Source of the DNA: Thermanaerovibrio velox DSM 12556
GTDB lineage: Bacteria > Synergistota > Synergistia > Synergistales > Synergistaceae
Length of the DNA stretch: 64,000 bases
Direction of reading: 5' to 3'
Assembly: GCF_000237825.1 (NCBI RefSeq)
Contig: NZ_CM001377.1
Coordinates: forward strand, 372,001 to 436,000
Position 1 is the first letter of the stretch, and each line of letters opens with the position of its first letter. A program made the translations under genes and the position numbers. Shown here piece after piece: positions 8,592 to 17,520 of the stretch. The notes beneath the pieces are model-generated. The model was not told the origin of the DNA. It ran no database searches and saw nothing but the letters and a program-made list of their open reading frames with translations.

Positions 8592-9394
8592 TGATTTTTC
8601 TTCCCACGGGGCAAGGGAGATAAAGGAGAAGGTGAGGAAGAGGTACGCGGAGAACCTGGTTTCGAGAAGCTGTTGTGGCAGCTGCGGCTGTGGAGGCTTG
8701 GAGGCCATAACGGAGGGTAACTACGGCGAAGAGCACATGTCCGTGGTGCCCCAGGGGGCGGAGCACGTGTCCTTTGGATGCGGCAACCCGGTGGAGCACG
8801 CGGATCTCATGCCCGGGGAGCGGGTGCTGGACCTTGGGTGTGGAACTGGGCTTGACGCCCTGCTGGCGGCGGTGCAGGTGGGGCCTGAGGGGTCCGTGGT
8901 GGGGCTTGACATGACGCCCCAGATGATAGAGAGGGCCCGATCCAACCGAATGGCCTGGGGGCTTGACAACGTGGAGTTCCTCCTGGGGGAGGATGGAGCG
9001 CATACCCCTGCCGGATCTATCGGTGGACGTGGTCATCTCCAACTGCGTGATCAACCTTTCCCCTTTGAAGGAGGCGGTTTTCGCCGAGTCCTTCCGGGTT
9101 CTCAAGGAGGGTGGGCGTTTTGTGGCCGCCGACGTGGTGGCCCTGCGCCCGGTCCCTGCTGAGCTTAAGCGGAACTTTGAGGCCTTCAGCGGATGTCTTG
9201 CAGGGGCCCTTTCGGTGGAGGGTTTCCGTTCGATGCTCCTTGAGGGGGGGTTTTGCTCTGTAGATGTGAAGGTTATTAAGAAGTACCGATTCTCAGGTGA
9301 AGACGCGGAACGGCTCTTCGGGGCCGAGGTGGAACAGTTGGACCAGGCCTTCGGCAGCGCGGTGGTGTTGGCTAGGAAGGGGGCGGCCCGTTGA
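8581..9394 (+). pseudogene. arsM: arsenite S-adenosylmethionine methyltransferase, frameshifted
   Basis: Two adjacent reading frames together make one ArsM-type methyltransferase. The first frame gives EKVRKRYAENLV, a Cys-rich SCCGSCGCGG segment, and the SAM-binding motif VLDLGCGTGLDALLAA. The second gives MERIPLPDLSVDVVISNCVINLS and the rest of the fold to 9394. They join if one G is removed from the G-rich run near 8985-8992. The start is probably TTG 8581 (GGGGAG 10 bases upstream), with GTG 8572 as the alternative; both overlap the MarR gene. ArsM adds methyl groups to As(III), making volatile or less toxic products. A single-base error in the sequence is as likely as a true mutation, although the next gene is also broken. 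Confidence 0.8.
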
Positions 9395-9881
9395 GTCCCC
9401 GATTGCCTTTCAACAGTTTTTTTGACCCCTTGGGAGACGTGCTGTTCTCCACGCTCAAGGACTCCGCCGTGGAGACAAGGGAGCTCTTCATGCTCTTAAG
9501 GTCCCGAGGGCTCACCGATCGGGGGCTTGAAGCCCACAGGGAGCACATGATCGTGGCGCTCAGCGGAAGGCGGCTCATAGGCGCCGTGGGGGCAGTTCCC
9601 TTGGGTTCCTGGGGCATGATAAGGTCCCTGTGCGTCCTTCCGGATTTTGAAGGCCTTGGGATCGGCGGAGAACTGCTTAGGCTTGGGGAGGAACGGCTGC
9701 TTGAACAGGGGACCTCTCGGGCGTGGCTCATCAGTGGCTCATCACCGGCGGGGCGGAGGGTTATTTCACCTTCAAGGGATATGAACGGGCCTTGCAGGTT
9801 CCAAGCCCCGTAGCCCATGCCCTTGGGGTCTTGGGCTGCCCTTCCTGCGCCGTCACGATGTTCAAGGATCTCATGCCTTAG
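9391..9881 (+). pseudogene. ArsN2-like GNAT N-acetyltransferase, broken by an 11-bp tandem duplication
   Basis: The frame starting at TTG 9391 (overlapping the previous stop) encodes a GNAT core: VALSGRRLIGAVGAV, then SLCVLPDFEGLGIGGELL, the acetyl-CoA loop. At 9723-9744 GTGGCTCATCA occurs twice in tandem. Deleting one copy restores the frame, giving AWLITGGAEGYFTFKGYE and ending CPSCAVTMFKDLMP at 9881, which closely resembles the C-terminus of ArsN2 acetyltransferases (159 residues in total). As it stands the product ends early at 9813 with an unrelated tail. ArsN-type enzymes acetylate arsenic-containing antibiotics or glutamate analogues, which fits the arsM neighbour. Confidence 0.7.
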
Positions 9882-9935
9882 GAGGTGCCCTTGCGAGATG
9901 CCCAGTGAGCTTAAGAATCTTAGGGCCTGGTCCCC

Positions 9936-9964
9936 TTGACTAGCCCGCCTTGGGCTAGTAGAAT
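9936..9964 (+). promoter_or_regulatory. tRNA-Leu promoter
   Basis: TTGACT (9936-9941), a 17-base spacer and TAGAAT (9959-9964), 14 bases before the tRNA. The spacer and box edges form a palindrome, ACTAGCCC / GGGCTAGT (9939-9946 and 9952-9959). Confidence 0.7.
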
Positions 9965-9977
9965 ACCTCTCGTCAGT

Positions 9978-10062
9978 GCCGGGGTGGTGGAACTGGTAGA
10001 CACGCACGTTTGAGGGGCGTGTGGGGAAACCCGTACGAGTTCGAGTCTCGTCCCCGGCACCA
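9978..10062 (+). tRNA. tRNA-Leu (anticodon GAG)
   Basis: A class II tRNA with acceptor stem GCCGGGG / CCCCGGC, D-arm GGTGGAACTGGTAGAC, anticodon stem CACGT / GCGTG around loop TTGAGGG (GAG), a variable arm, T-arm GAGTTCGAGTCTC, and an encoded CCA end. TTTTTTT follows almost at once at 10064. Confidence 0.97.
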
Positions 10063-10094
10063 TTTTTTTGCCTCCGTTGGTGTTTCATTTCCCC

Positions 10095-10134
10095 CTTCGG
10101 CGCCGTTCCATCCTGGACGGCGCCGAAGCTCTTT
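10095..10134 (+). terminator. hairpin between tRNA-Leu and galE
   Basis: CTTCGGCGCCGT (10095-10106) pairs with ACGGCGCCGAAG (10117-10128), and an inner TCCA/TGGA extends the stem. The tail CTCTTT is short, so this is a weak intrinsic terminator, probably backing up the T-run after the tRNA. Confidence 0.5.
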
Positions 10135-10257
10135 CCCCCTTGGGGTAACTTCCCTTCTTTCCCACGGTGACGGTCACCTTGGATGGTACAATTGAAAAGG
10201 CATGGGCGTTTAGCCCTTTGGTGCGCCGTAATTTAATTCCGTGGGGGTTTTATTTCA

Positions 10258-11277
10258 ATGGCCATACTCATAACCGGCGCGGCCGGTTACATAGGAAGCC
10301 ACTGCTGCGTTGAGACCCTGGAGGCGGGGTATCAAGTGGTGGGATTGGATAGCTTCGTGAACAGCAAGCCGGAGGTGCTTAACCGCATCAAGGCCATAAC
10401 GGGCAGGGATTTCCTGTTCTACCGGGGGGACATGAGGGACAAGGACCTCCTGGACAGGATTTTCACCGAGAATCAGGTGGACACGGTCATCCACTTCGCG
10501 GGTCTTAAGGCGGTGGGGGAGTCGGTGGAGCGACCCCTGGACTACTACGATAACAACGTCTGCGGCACCGTTACGCTGTGCGACGCCATGCTCCGCCACG
10601 GGGTAAGGCGCGTGGTCTTCAGCTCCTCCGCCACCGTTTACGGCACCCCCGAACGGTGCCCCATACCGGAGGATGCCCCCTTGGGCCCCGAGAGCCCTTA
10701 CGGCAGGACCAAGCTCATGATAGAGGAGATCCTAAGGGACCTCTGCTCCGCAAAGGAGGGGCTGCTGTCCGCGGTCCTGCTTCGCTACTTCAACCCCATA
10801 GGAGCCCATCCCAGCGGCATGATAGGGGAGGACCCCCAGGGGATACCTAACAACCTGATGCCCTACATAACCCAGGTGGCCTGCGGGAGGCTTGAGGAGT
10901 TAAAGGTCTTTGGTGGCGACTACGACACCCCCGACGGAACCCCCGTGAGGGACTACATACACGTGGTCGACCTGGCCAAGGGACACATCAGGGCCATCGA
11001 GAAGGCCGCCTCGTCAAAGGGTGTGATGGTCTACAACCTGGGCACCGGAAGGGGGTACAGCGTCCTCGAGGTGATAAAGGCCTTTGAGGCCGCCACGGGG
11101 ATAAGCATACCCTACAGGATAGTTGACCGCCGTCCCGGGGACGTGCCGGTTTGTTATGCGGACCCCTCAAAGGCCCTGAGGGAACTTCAATGGCGGCCGG
11201 AGATGGACATAAACCAAATGTGCAGGGACTCCTGGAACTGGCAGAGCAGGAACCCCATGGGATACGACGCCCGATGA
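10258..11277 (+). CDS. galE: UDP-glucose 4-epimerase
   Basis: Interconverts UDP-glucose and UDP-galactose for envelope polysaccharide or galactose use. This short-chain dehydrogenase fold has 339 residues, the usual length. The NAD motif GAAGYIGS is at 7-14, followed by the catalytic serine region FSSSATVYGTPE (~121-132) and Tyr148/Lys152 in SPYGRTK. LRYFNPIGAHPSG and NNLMPYITQVA, typical of GalE, follow. The gene stands alone; a GGTGAC/GTCACC palindrome lies ~85 bases upstream (10166-10178). The ribosome site is only GGGGG. Confidence 0.95.
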   Translation: MAILITGAAGYIGSHCCVETLEAGYQVVGLDSFVNSKPEVLNRIKAITGRDFLFYRGDMRDKDLLDRIFTENQVDTVIHFAGLKAVGESVERPLDYYDNNVCGTVTLCDAMLRHGVRRVVFSSSATVYGTPERCPIPEDAPLGPESPYGRTKLMIEEILRDLCSAKEGLLSAVLLRYFNPIGAHPSGMIGEDPQGIPNNLMPYITQVACGRLEELKVFGGDYDTPDGTPVRDYIHVVDLAKGHIRAIEKAASSKGVMVYNLGTGRGYSVLEVIKAFEAATGISIPYRIVDRRPGDVPVCYADPSKALRELQWRPEMDINQMCRDSWNWQSRNPMGYDAR

Positions 11278-11393
11278 CCTTTAAAGTTGCGGAACTGCAC
11301 CAATGGTCCCTTGTTGCCCCCCTCTTAGCCTCCTAGGAGGGGGAAGGATCCCCTGGGAGATGGGGAATTGTGGTCTTAGAGGAGGCATGTTCC

Positions 11394-13364
11394 ATGGCCT
11401 ATGGTGGTAACGGCCGAAAGGGCCGCGAAGGGGGCAAAGAACTTCGTTTTCTTCCCGCCACCCCCGAGGAGGTGGCGCGCCTTGGCTGGGACTCTCCGGA
11501 CTTTCTCCTCATAACCGGAGATGCCTATGTGGACCATCCTTCCTTTGGACACGCGGTGGTGGCCCGCTGGCTCGAGGCGCTGGGCTTTAAGGTGGCGGTG
11601 GCCCCCCAGCCTAGGTGGGACAGCCCGGAGGAGCTCTTGGCCTACGGAAGGCCCAAGCTTGCGGTGCTCATAAGCGGCGGCAACGTGGACTCCATGGTGG
11701 CCAACTACACCTCCGAGCGGCATCGGCGCTTAAGGGACCTCTACTCCCCCGACGGCGTTCCGGGGCTGCGTCCCGACAGGGCGGTCATCGTATACTCCAA
11801 TCTGGCAAGGCGGGCATTTAAGGGGGTACCGGTGATAATAGGAGGTATCGAGGCCAGCTTGAGGCGCCTTGCCCACTACGACTACTGGACCGACCATGTG
11901 AGGCGGTCGGTCCTCATGGACTCGAAGGCGGACATACTGGTCTACGGCATGGGGGAGCGTCCGCTTAAGGAGATCGCAGAGCGCCTGGCCGCCGGCGAGG
12001 CCGCGGGGGACATCAAGGATGTCAGGGGCACCTGCGTCAGGATAAGAGAGGACCAGATGCCCGAAGGATGCCTCGTGATCCCCTCATTCGAGGAGGTAAG
12101 GACCAGCGCCGCGGCCCACTGCGAGGCCTTCCGGCTGGCGTATCTTAACAACGATCCCTTTAGGGGCCGTCCACTGGTACAGCTCCAGGACCCGGGGGTG
12201 CTGCTCCAGAACCCCCCTCCCTTGCCCTTGTCCCAGGAGGAACTGGACCAGGTGTACTCCCTGCCCTTCACTTACCTCCCTCATCCTAGGTACCAGGGGT
12301 CCCACATCCCCGCCCTGGACGAGGTGCGGTTCAGCGTTACCGCCCACCGGGGGTGCATCGGTGACTGCTCCTTCTGCGCCATAAGCATGCATCAGGGCAA
12401 GGACATACAGCCCAGGAGCTTGGGGTCCATGGTGGAGGAGGTGGAACGGTTCCTGGAGTCGCCGGATTTTAAGGGCATGGTGAGCGACGTGGGAGGTCCC
12501 TCCGCCAACTTTCACCGGATGCCCTGTCCCAAGGCGGAGAGGCAAGGGGTCTGCCGGGACAGGTCCTGCCTTGGGGCCTCCCCCTGCCCAAACCTGCGTC
12601 CCAGGCATGAGGACTACTTCAAGGCCCTGAGGGCCATAAGGTCCATGAAGGGGATAAAGAAGGTGTTCGTGCGCTCCGGGGTGCGGTACGACTACCTTCT
12701 GATGGACCGGCCGGAGTACCTGCGGGAGCTGTGCGAACATCACGTGAGCGGCCAGATGCGGATAGCCCCGGAGCACCTCTGCGACTCCGTCACGACCCTC
12801 ATGAACAAGCCGGGCTTTGAGGTGCTCCTAAAGTTCATGGAGGCCTTCGGGGATGTGGCCGGCGGTAGGCTGTTTTTGGTGCACTACATAATGACCTCCC
12901 ACCCGGGCTGCACCTTGGAGGATGCGGTGGAGATGGCGGTGGAGCTCAAGAGGCTCGGCATAAGGCCCCGGGAGGTGCAGGACTTTACCCCCACCCCCAT
13001 GACCAGGTCCACCTGCATGTACGCCACCGGCATGGATCCAATGACGGGCCGAAGGGTCCACGTCCCCAAGGGCCGTGAGCGGCGTCTGCAGCGAGCCCTT
13101 GCCCAGTACTGGAAGGAGGAGAACCGCTCGCTGGTTGAGGAGGCCTTGAGGGAAGTGGGCAGGGAGGATCTGGTGGGCTTTGGCCCCCGGTGCCTCATCC
13201 CCCCGCAAGGCCCCATCAAGAAGTCCCTGGATCCTGCCATTAAAGCCCAGGGAAGGGGCAAAGGTGCGGCGGGGCCACGGGACCCTTCCGGATCCAAGGG
13301 GGCCCACGGAAGGCAGGGCAAGAAGCCAAGGAGAGGAAGACCCAGCCCCAAGGGAGGCCGTTGA
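11394..13364 (+). CDS. YgiQ family radical SAM protein
   Basis: Large radical SAM enzyme of unknown substrate. I start at ATG 11394, with GAGGAGG 8 bases upstream, giving 656 residues; an upstream in-frame GTG at 11370 is less likely. The order is an N-terminal domain (FLPATPEEVARLGW... DAYVDHPSFGHAVVARWLE), then the cluster motif CIGDCSFC with cysteines at 321, 325 and 328, then extra cysteines (CPKAERQGVCRDRSC...CPN), then the DUF3362-like end with PTPMTRSTCMYATGMDP. The last ~50 residues are rich in Gly, Lys, Arg and Pro, and are probably disordered and RNA- or nucleic-acid-attracted. It converges on the next gene with 25 bases between. Confidence 0.92.
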   Translation: MAYGGNGRKGREGGKELRFLPATPEEVARLGWDSPDFLLITGDAYVDHPSFGHAVVARWLEALGFKVAVAPQPRWDSPEELLAYGRPKLAVLISGGNVDSMVANYTSERHRRLRDLYSPDGVPGLRPDRAVIVYSNLARRAFKGVPVIIGGIEASLRRLAHYDYWTDHVRRSVLMDSKADILVYGMGERPLKEIAERLAAGEAAGDIKDVRGTCVRIREDQMPEGCLVIPSFEEVRTSAAAHCEAFRLAYLNNDPFRGRPLVQLQDPGVLLQNPPPLPLSQEELDQVYSLPFTYLPHPRYQGSHIPALDEVRFSVTAHRGCIGDCSFCAISMHQGKDIQPRSLGSMVEEVERFLESPDFKGMVSDVGGPSANFHRMPCPKAERQGVCRDRSCLGASPCPNLRPRHEDYFKALRAIRSMKGIKKVFVRSGVRYDYLLMDRPEYLRELCEHHVSGQMRIAPEHLCDSVTTLMNKPGFEVLLKFMEAFGDVAGGRLFLVHYIMTSHPGCTLEDAVEMAVELKRLGIRPREVQDFTPTPMTRSTCMYATGMDPMTGRRVHVPKGRERRLQRALAQYWKEENRSLVEEALREVGREDLVGFGPRCLIPPQGPIKKSLDPAIKAQGRGKGAAGPRDPSGSKGAHGRQGKKPRRGRPSPKGGR

Positions 13365-13389
13365 TCTTCCCCTGGGGCCCTTGGGCACT

Positions 13390-14553
13390 TTACATGCCTC
13401 CGGGCAGGCTGTTTCTTGTGATCCTAAGTATGCGTTCCATCCAGGCCTGGAACCTTACGGCCCGTAGGATGTTGAGCAGCGTTACGTTCGGGTCCTCCAT
13501 GCTGCTGCAGGAGTCGTTCTTGAGGGCGTTGGAGTAGACCTCCAGGGGATACCGGAGGATCCAATCTTTGAGCATCGAGTTGCCCACCGGGTGATACAGT
13601 ATTGCCCCCAGCCCCCCCTCCTTCTGGACGTAAACGGTCACCTGGTATACCTGCTTCCCCAACACCCCCACCGGGAACTCCACCCTCTCCCGGCGACCGA
13701 ACCCCTCCTTTAGGAGCAGGTCGTGCCCGTCTATGGTCCGCTCGACCTCTATGAGGGTGAGGTCGTAGAAGTGCCTTATGAAGGCCACGATCCTCCTGCA
13801 GAGGTCCGAGGCGTAGGGAGCCATCTCGGACCTGTCCAGGCTTCCCACCACCTGTACCTCCCCTCGCTGCCCCCATATCTTGTGGGCCAGGGAGGTGTCC
13901 TCCGTTGGGTTCTGGGGCTCCACCATGCCCAGCACCGCCGCGGCGGCGGAGGTCATGACCGGGGTGTACCACCTCTGGGGGTTTACCCGCATCAGCTTGG
14001 TTATGATCCCCCTCTTCTGGAGCCCCTGGACTCCCACCTCCTGGGATTCCATCTTGAGCCCCTCGTCCAGGTTCCCTTCGGCTCCGGAAAGGAGAACCTC
14101 CCGCTCCTTCTCCTGCACGGGGAAACACGGTATGAGCCGTCCCATGGGGGCCCCGGGCATGACCCAGCCGAGCCAAAGGGAGAACCTCTTCTCCTCGGGC
14201 AGCATGTTGAACTCGTTTTCCCTTATCACCATCTTGGGCTGGTGCAGTATGTCCGTGAGGGCCCTGAAGGTCTGCCATATCATGGGCTTCACCGCAGGGT
14301 GGGTCATCCCATGGGTTATGAGCTGCGACAGGGCCTTGTCAAGCTGGGCCACAGTGTAGCTTGCGCTGCTCTTAGGCCCGGTCTTGATGTGCAGTTCCCG
14401 CCCCTCCTCCAGGAACCAGGAGGGGCTCACCGCCTTTTTCTTGCCCGTGCCGTTGTTTATTATGTTCACCATCGGGGAGCCGTCGGTGAGGTGCATCGTT
14501 AGCGTCAGGTTCTCGTCAACCCTCAGGTTGGCTATCTCTTCCCTTATGGCCAA
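13390..14553 (-). CDS. protein of unknown function
   Basis: A 387-residue soluble-looking protein; I do not recognise the family. It starts at TTG 14553, with AGGAGG 8 bases before. There is no signal peptide or convincing membrane segment, though one stretch (TPVMTSAAAAVLGMVEP) is mildly hydrophobic. Many aromatic and charged residues suggest a folded cytoplasmic enzyme or regulator. The segment KRGIITKLMRVNPQRWYTPVMT looks like a possible DNA- or ligand-binding region. It is a single gene with its own promoter at 14586-14614 and converges on ygiQ. Confidence 0.7.
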   Translation of the reverse strand: MAIREEIANLRVDENLTLTMHLTDGSPMVNIINNGTGKKKAVSPSWFLEEGRELHIKTGPKSSASYTVAQLDKALSQLITHGMTHPAVKPMIWQTFRALTDILHQPKMVIRENEFNMLPEEKRFSLWLGWVMPGAPMGRLIPCFPVQEKEREVLLSGAEGNLDEGLKMESQEVGVQGLQKRGIITKLMRVNPQRWYTPVMTSAAAAVLGMVEPQNPTEDTSLAHKIWGQRGEVQVVGSLDRSEMAPYASDLCRRIVAFIRHFYDLTLIEVERTIDGHDLLLKEGFGRRERVEFPVGVLGKQVYQVTVYVQKEGGLGAILYHPVGNSMLKDWILRYPLEVYSNALKNDSCSSMEDPNVTLLNILRAVRFQAWMERILRITRNSLPGGM

Positions 14554-14585
14554 TGGAAAGACCTCCTGCCTTATTTAATGTTACT

Positions 14586-14614
14586 ATTTTATGGTACCTC
14601 GAGGGGTTTGTCTA
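14586..14614 (-). promoter_or_regulatory. promoter of the unknown protein gene
   Basis: Minus strand: TAGACA (14609-14614), a 17-base spacer and TAAAAT (14586-14591). It lies about 30 bases before the TTG start at 14553. Confidence 0.55.
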
Positions 14615-14732
14615 AAGAAATATCCTGGTACGCCGGAGCCCTTGGGGTCGCGGGGGCGTTATAGTATCCTTTGAGGTGGGCTACAGCGTATATGTGTTCA
14701 TATGTGTCCGTCATTCCTTGGGGGTGGGACAG

Positions 14733-16832
14733 TTGGACTGTGGTGACCTGTTGGGACTCAGGGGGCTCTTGGAGCCCCGGGGCGTGGCGGTGGTGGGGGC
14801 GTCTTCTAACCTGGAGAGCATATCGGGCCGTCCGCTTAAGCTGCTCATGAGGTACCGTTACCAAGGGGGAATATACCCGGTTAACCCGAACCGGGAGAGC
14901 ATAGGGGGATTGAGGTGCTACCGGGACCTCCTGGAGGTGGATGGTCCTGTGGACGTGGCGCTGGTGGCGGTGAGGGCCAACCTGGTGCCCCAGGTCATTC
15001 GGCAGTGTTCCCAAAGGGGCATAGGTTTTGCGGTGGTCTTCTCCTCCGGCTTTGCGGAGGGGGGCGATCAGGCTCTTCAGGAGGAGGTCATTAGGGAGGC
15101 TGAAGCCGGCGGGGTGAGGGTTCTAGGTCCCAACTGCCAGGGGCTGGTGAACCTGGCGAAGGGCATTCCGTTGAGCTTCTCTGCCTCCCTGGACACCGAC
15201 CGGTTCACCGGCGGCAGCCCCGGTGGGATTGCCTACGTATCCCAGAGCGGCGCCTTCGGTTTTGCATCCTTCGCCTGCGCGTCCGACATGGGAGCCCGCT
15301 TCCGCTACGTGGTCACCACCGGCAACCAGGGGGACCTGGACACCGTGGAGGTTTCAAGGGCCCTGCTGGAGGACCCGGAGGTCCGGATGCTGATGATGTA
15401 CCTGGAGGGCGTGAGGGACAGTGAAAGGCTGGTGGAGCTGCTTAAGGCCGCCAGGGGCAAGGGGGTTCCGGTGGGCATCTTGAAGGCTGGTAGAAGCGCC
15501 AGCGGGTCCGAGGCGGCGAAGAGCCACACCGCCTCCGTGGCGGGGGACCAGCGGGTCTGGAGGGCGGTGCTGGAGCAGCACGGGGCGATCCTCCTGGAGG
15601 ACCTGGAGGACATAAGCTCCCTGGGCCTCATGTGCGGTGCCCCTAGGCCCAGGGGGTCCAGGGTGGGCATAGTAACCACCTCCGGCGGGGCGGGGATAAT
15701 GATGGCGGACCTCTGTTCCGAGCGGGGGCTTGCGGTGCCTAAGCTCAACCCGAACGCGGCGGAGAGGATAAGCCGGGTGATACCCCCCTTCGGATCCCCG
15801 GTGAACCCGGTTGACGTGACCGCCCAGGTTATAAACGACCCATTGGGACTTAAGGAGTGCCTGGAGGCCGTGAGGGACAGCGGGGACGTGGACATGATAA
15901 GCGTGGTCATCTCCATGATAACCGGTGAGGCGGGGCTTAAGACCGCCCAGCAGGTGGCGGAGTTCGCCAAGACCTGCGATATGCCCCTTCTCTGCTCCTG
16001 GCTGATAGACCAGGAGCACGGGGGGGAGTTCATAGAGTTGCTGAGGGAAAACCACGTGCCGGTCTTGAGGAGCCTAAGGCAGTCCGCTTGGACCCTTAAG
16101 GCCTTATGCGACAGCTCTTCCAGCCTGGACTTGGGGTCCTCCGGGTCCCTAGCGCCCTTCAGGGTTCCGGAGGGCCTGATGGGCGGGGTCCTAACGGAGC
16201 ACGAGGCCAAGGGGGTGCTTAAGGCTGCGGGGGTCCCAGTCACCAGGGAGGAGCTGGCGGTGACCCTGGAGGATGCCCTCAGGTCCGCGGAGAGGATAGG
16301 CTATCCGGTGGCCCTCAAGGTGATGTCCCGGGAGATACCCCACAAGACCGACGCAGGGGTGGTGGCGTTGGGGGTTAGGGGGGCGGAGGAGCTTAAGGAG
16401 GCCTACAGGACCGTCATGGCCCGGGCGCTTGAGGTGCCCGGGGCGAAGATAGAGGGCGTACTGGTCCAGGAGATGGTGAAGGGCCTTGAGTGCATAGTGG
16501 GGGTTAAGCGGGACCCGGTGTTCGGCCCCGTGGTGGCCTTCGGGCTCGGAGGGGTTTTCGTGGAGGTCCTTGGGGACCTGGCCATAAGGAAGGCCCCGGT
16601 ATTTGTGGACGAGGCCCTTGAGATGGTGGACTCCATAAAGGCCTCGCCGCTCCTTGGGAGGTTCAGAGGCCGGGGGGCTTTGGACAAGAGGGCCCTGGCG
16701 GAGGCCATATCCGCCATATCCAGGCTTGCCCTGGACGAGAGGGTGTTGGAGCTGGACGTTAACCCCCTCTTCGTGATGGAAGAGGGGAAGGGCGTTGTCT
16801 GTGGAGACGCCCTGATAAACCTTGGGGAGTGA
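14733..16832 (+). CDS. acyl-CoA synthetase (NDP/ADP-forming), fused alpha-beta
   Basis: Makes ATP from an acyl-CoA, ADP and phosphate (or the reverse), a typical energy step in amino-acid fermenters. From TTG 14733 (GGGGGTGG before it) the protein has 699 residues. It carries a CoA-binding Rossmann domain (LLEPRGVAVVGASSN to ~135), a succinyl-CoA-ligase-like domain with the phospho-histidine His265 in KSHTASVAGD, and an ATP-grasp domain from ~480 (EHEAKGVLKAAGVPVTREELA ... VALKVMSREIPHKTDAGVV ... VGVKRDPVFGPVVAFGLGG). The acyl substrate cannot be read from the sequence. Upstream in-frame starts to 14676 exist. It is followed directly by plsY. Confidence 0.9.
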   Translation: MDCGDLLGLRGLLEPRGVAVVGASSNLESISGRPLKLLMRYRYQGGIYPVNPNRESIGGLRCYRDLLEVDGPVDVALVAVRANLVPQVIRQCSQRGIGFAVVFSSGFAEGGDQALQEEVIREAEAGGVRVLGPNCQGLVNLAKGIPLSFSASLDTDRFTGGSPGGIAYVSQSGAFGFASFACASDMGARFRYVVTTGNQGDLDTVEVSRALLEDPEVRMLMMYLEGVRDSERLVELLKAARGKGVPVGILKAGRSASGSEAAKSHTASVAGDQRVWRAVLEQHGAILLEDLEDISSLGLMCGAPRPRGSRVGIVTTSGGAGIMMADLCSERGLAVPKLNPNAAERISRVIPPFGSPVNPVDVTAQVINDPLGLKECLEAVRDSGDVDMISVVISMITGEAGLKTAQQVAEFAKTCDMPLLCSWLIDQEHGGEFIELLRENHVPVLRSLRQSAWTLKALCDSSSSLDLGSSGSLAPFRVPEGLMGGVLTEHEAKGVLKAAGVPVTREELAVTLEDALRSAERIGYPVALKVMSREIPHKTDAGVVALGVRGAEELKEAYRTVMARALEVPGAKIEGVLVQEMVKGLECIVGVKRDPVFGPVVAFGLGGVFVEVLGDLAIRKAPVFVDEALEMVDSIKASPLLGRFRGRGALDKRALAEAISAISRLALDERVLELDVNPLFVMEEGKGVVCGDALINLGE

Positions 16833-16839
16833 TGGAACC

Positions 16840-17442
16840 ATGAATTGGATCTGGCCCTTTTTGGGGTACTTGGCGGGGTCCATGCCCACCGGTTACCTGG
16901 TGGTGAAGCTTTTACGGGGTGATGACATAAGGCGTTACGGTTCCGGCAACATCGGCGCCACCAACGTGGGCCGGGTTATGGGTAGGAAGTGGGCCGTGGC
17001 GGTGGCGGTTACGGACATGCTCAAAGGTGGGATCGTGGTGGCCCTGGCCATGGCGCTGGGGGTGAGGGACCATCTGGTCTTGGCCCTTACGGGCCTCTTC
17101 GGCGTTTTGGGGCACAACTTCCCGGTGTGGCTTCGCTTTAAGGGTGGCAAGGGGGTGGCCACATCCTTTGGGGTCATGTTCTTCTTCAACTGGTTCTCCC
17201 CGTGGCCGGCGCTCATCGGAGGCGCCGTGTGGTACCTGGTGATGCGGGCTTCGAGGTACGTGTCCTTGGCGTCCTTAGTGGCCCTTTACTCCTCCGTTGG
17301 GCTTATGTGGTTTTTCCGCGCCCCTGCTCCCTACTGCTGGGCATCCCTCGCCTTGGCGGTGCTGTCCACCTTAAGACACCGGGAGAACATAAAGCGCCTC
17401 ATGGCGGGCACCGAGAATCGGGTGGGACAGCCCAAGGTCTGA
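16840..17442 (+). CDS. plsY: glycerol-3-phosphate acyltransferase (acyl-phosphate type)
   Basis: Membrane enzyme that transfers acyl from acyl-phosphate to glycerol-3-phosphate, the first step of phospholipid synthesis. The protein is 200 residues from ATG 16840, with about five membrane helices. The three family motifs are present: GSxxxGYL near the N-terminus (GSMPTGYLV), YGSGNIGATNVGR, and GHNFPVWLRFKGGKGVATSFG. A TTG start at 16822 would overlap the preceding stop. The partner plsX is not in the window. Confidence 0.95.
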   Translation: MNWIWPFLGYLAGSMPTGYLVVKLLRGDDIRRYGSGNIGATNVGRVMGRKWAVAVAVTDMLKGGIVVALAMALGVRDHLVLALTGLFGVLGHNFPVWLRFKGGKGVATSFGVMFFFNWFSPWPALIGGAVWYLVMRASRYVSLASLVALYSSVGLMWFFRAPAPYCWASLALAVLSTLRHRENIKRLMAGTENRVGQPKV

Positions 17443-17454
17443 TGACCCCTGCGG

Positions 17455-17484
17455 CTTGATTTATTTTGACCAAATGGATAGAAT
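17455..17484 (+). promoter_or_regulatory. ctsR operon promoter with CtsR-type operator
   Basis: TTGATT (17456-17461), 17 bases and TAGAAT (17479-17484) make a sigma-70 promoter. Read on the minus strand, 17455-17471 is GGTCAAA-ATA-AATCAAG, which matches 12 of 14 fixed positions of the Bacillus CtsR tandem heptamer. The operator overlaps the -35 box and spacer, so CtsR should repress its own operon. Confidence 0.65.
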
Positions 17485-17520
17485 TACCCCATGGAACAAT
17501 GTCTATGGGGGGTTTGTGTG

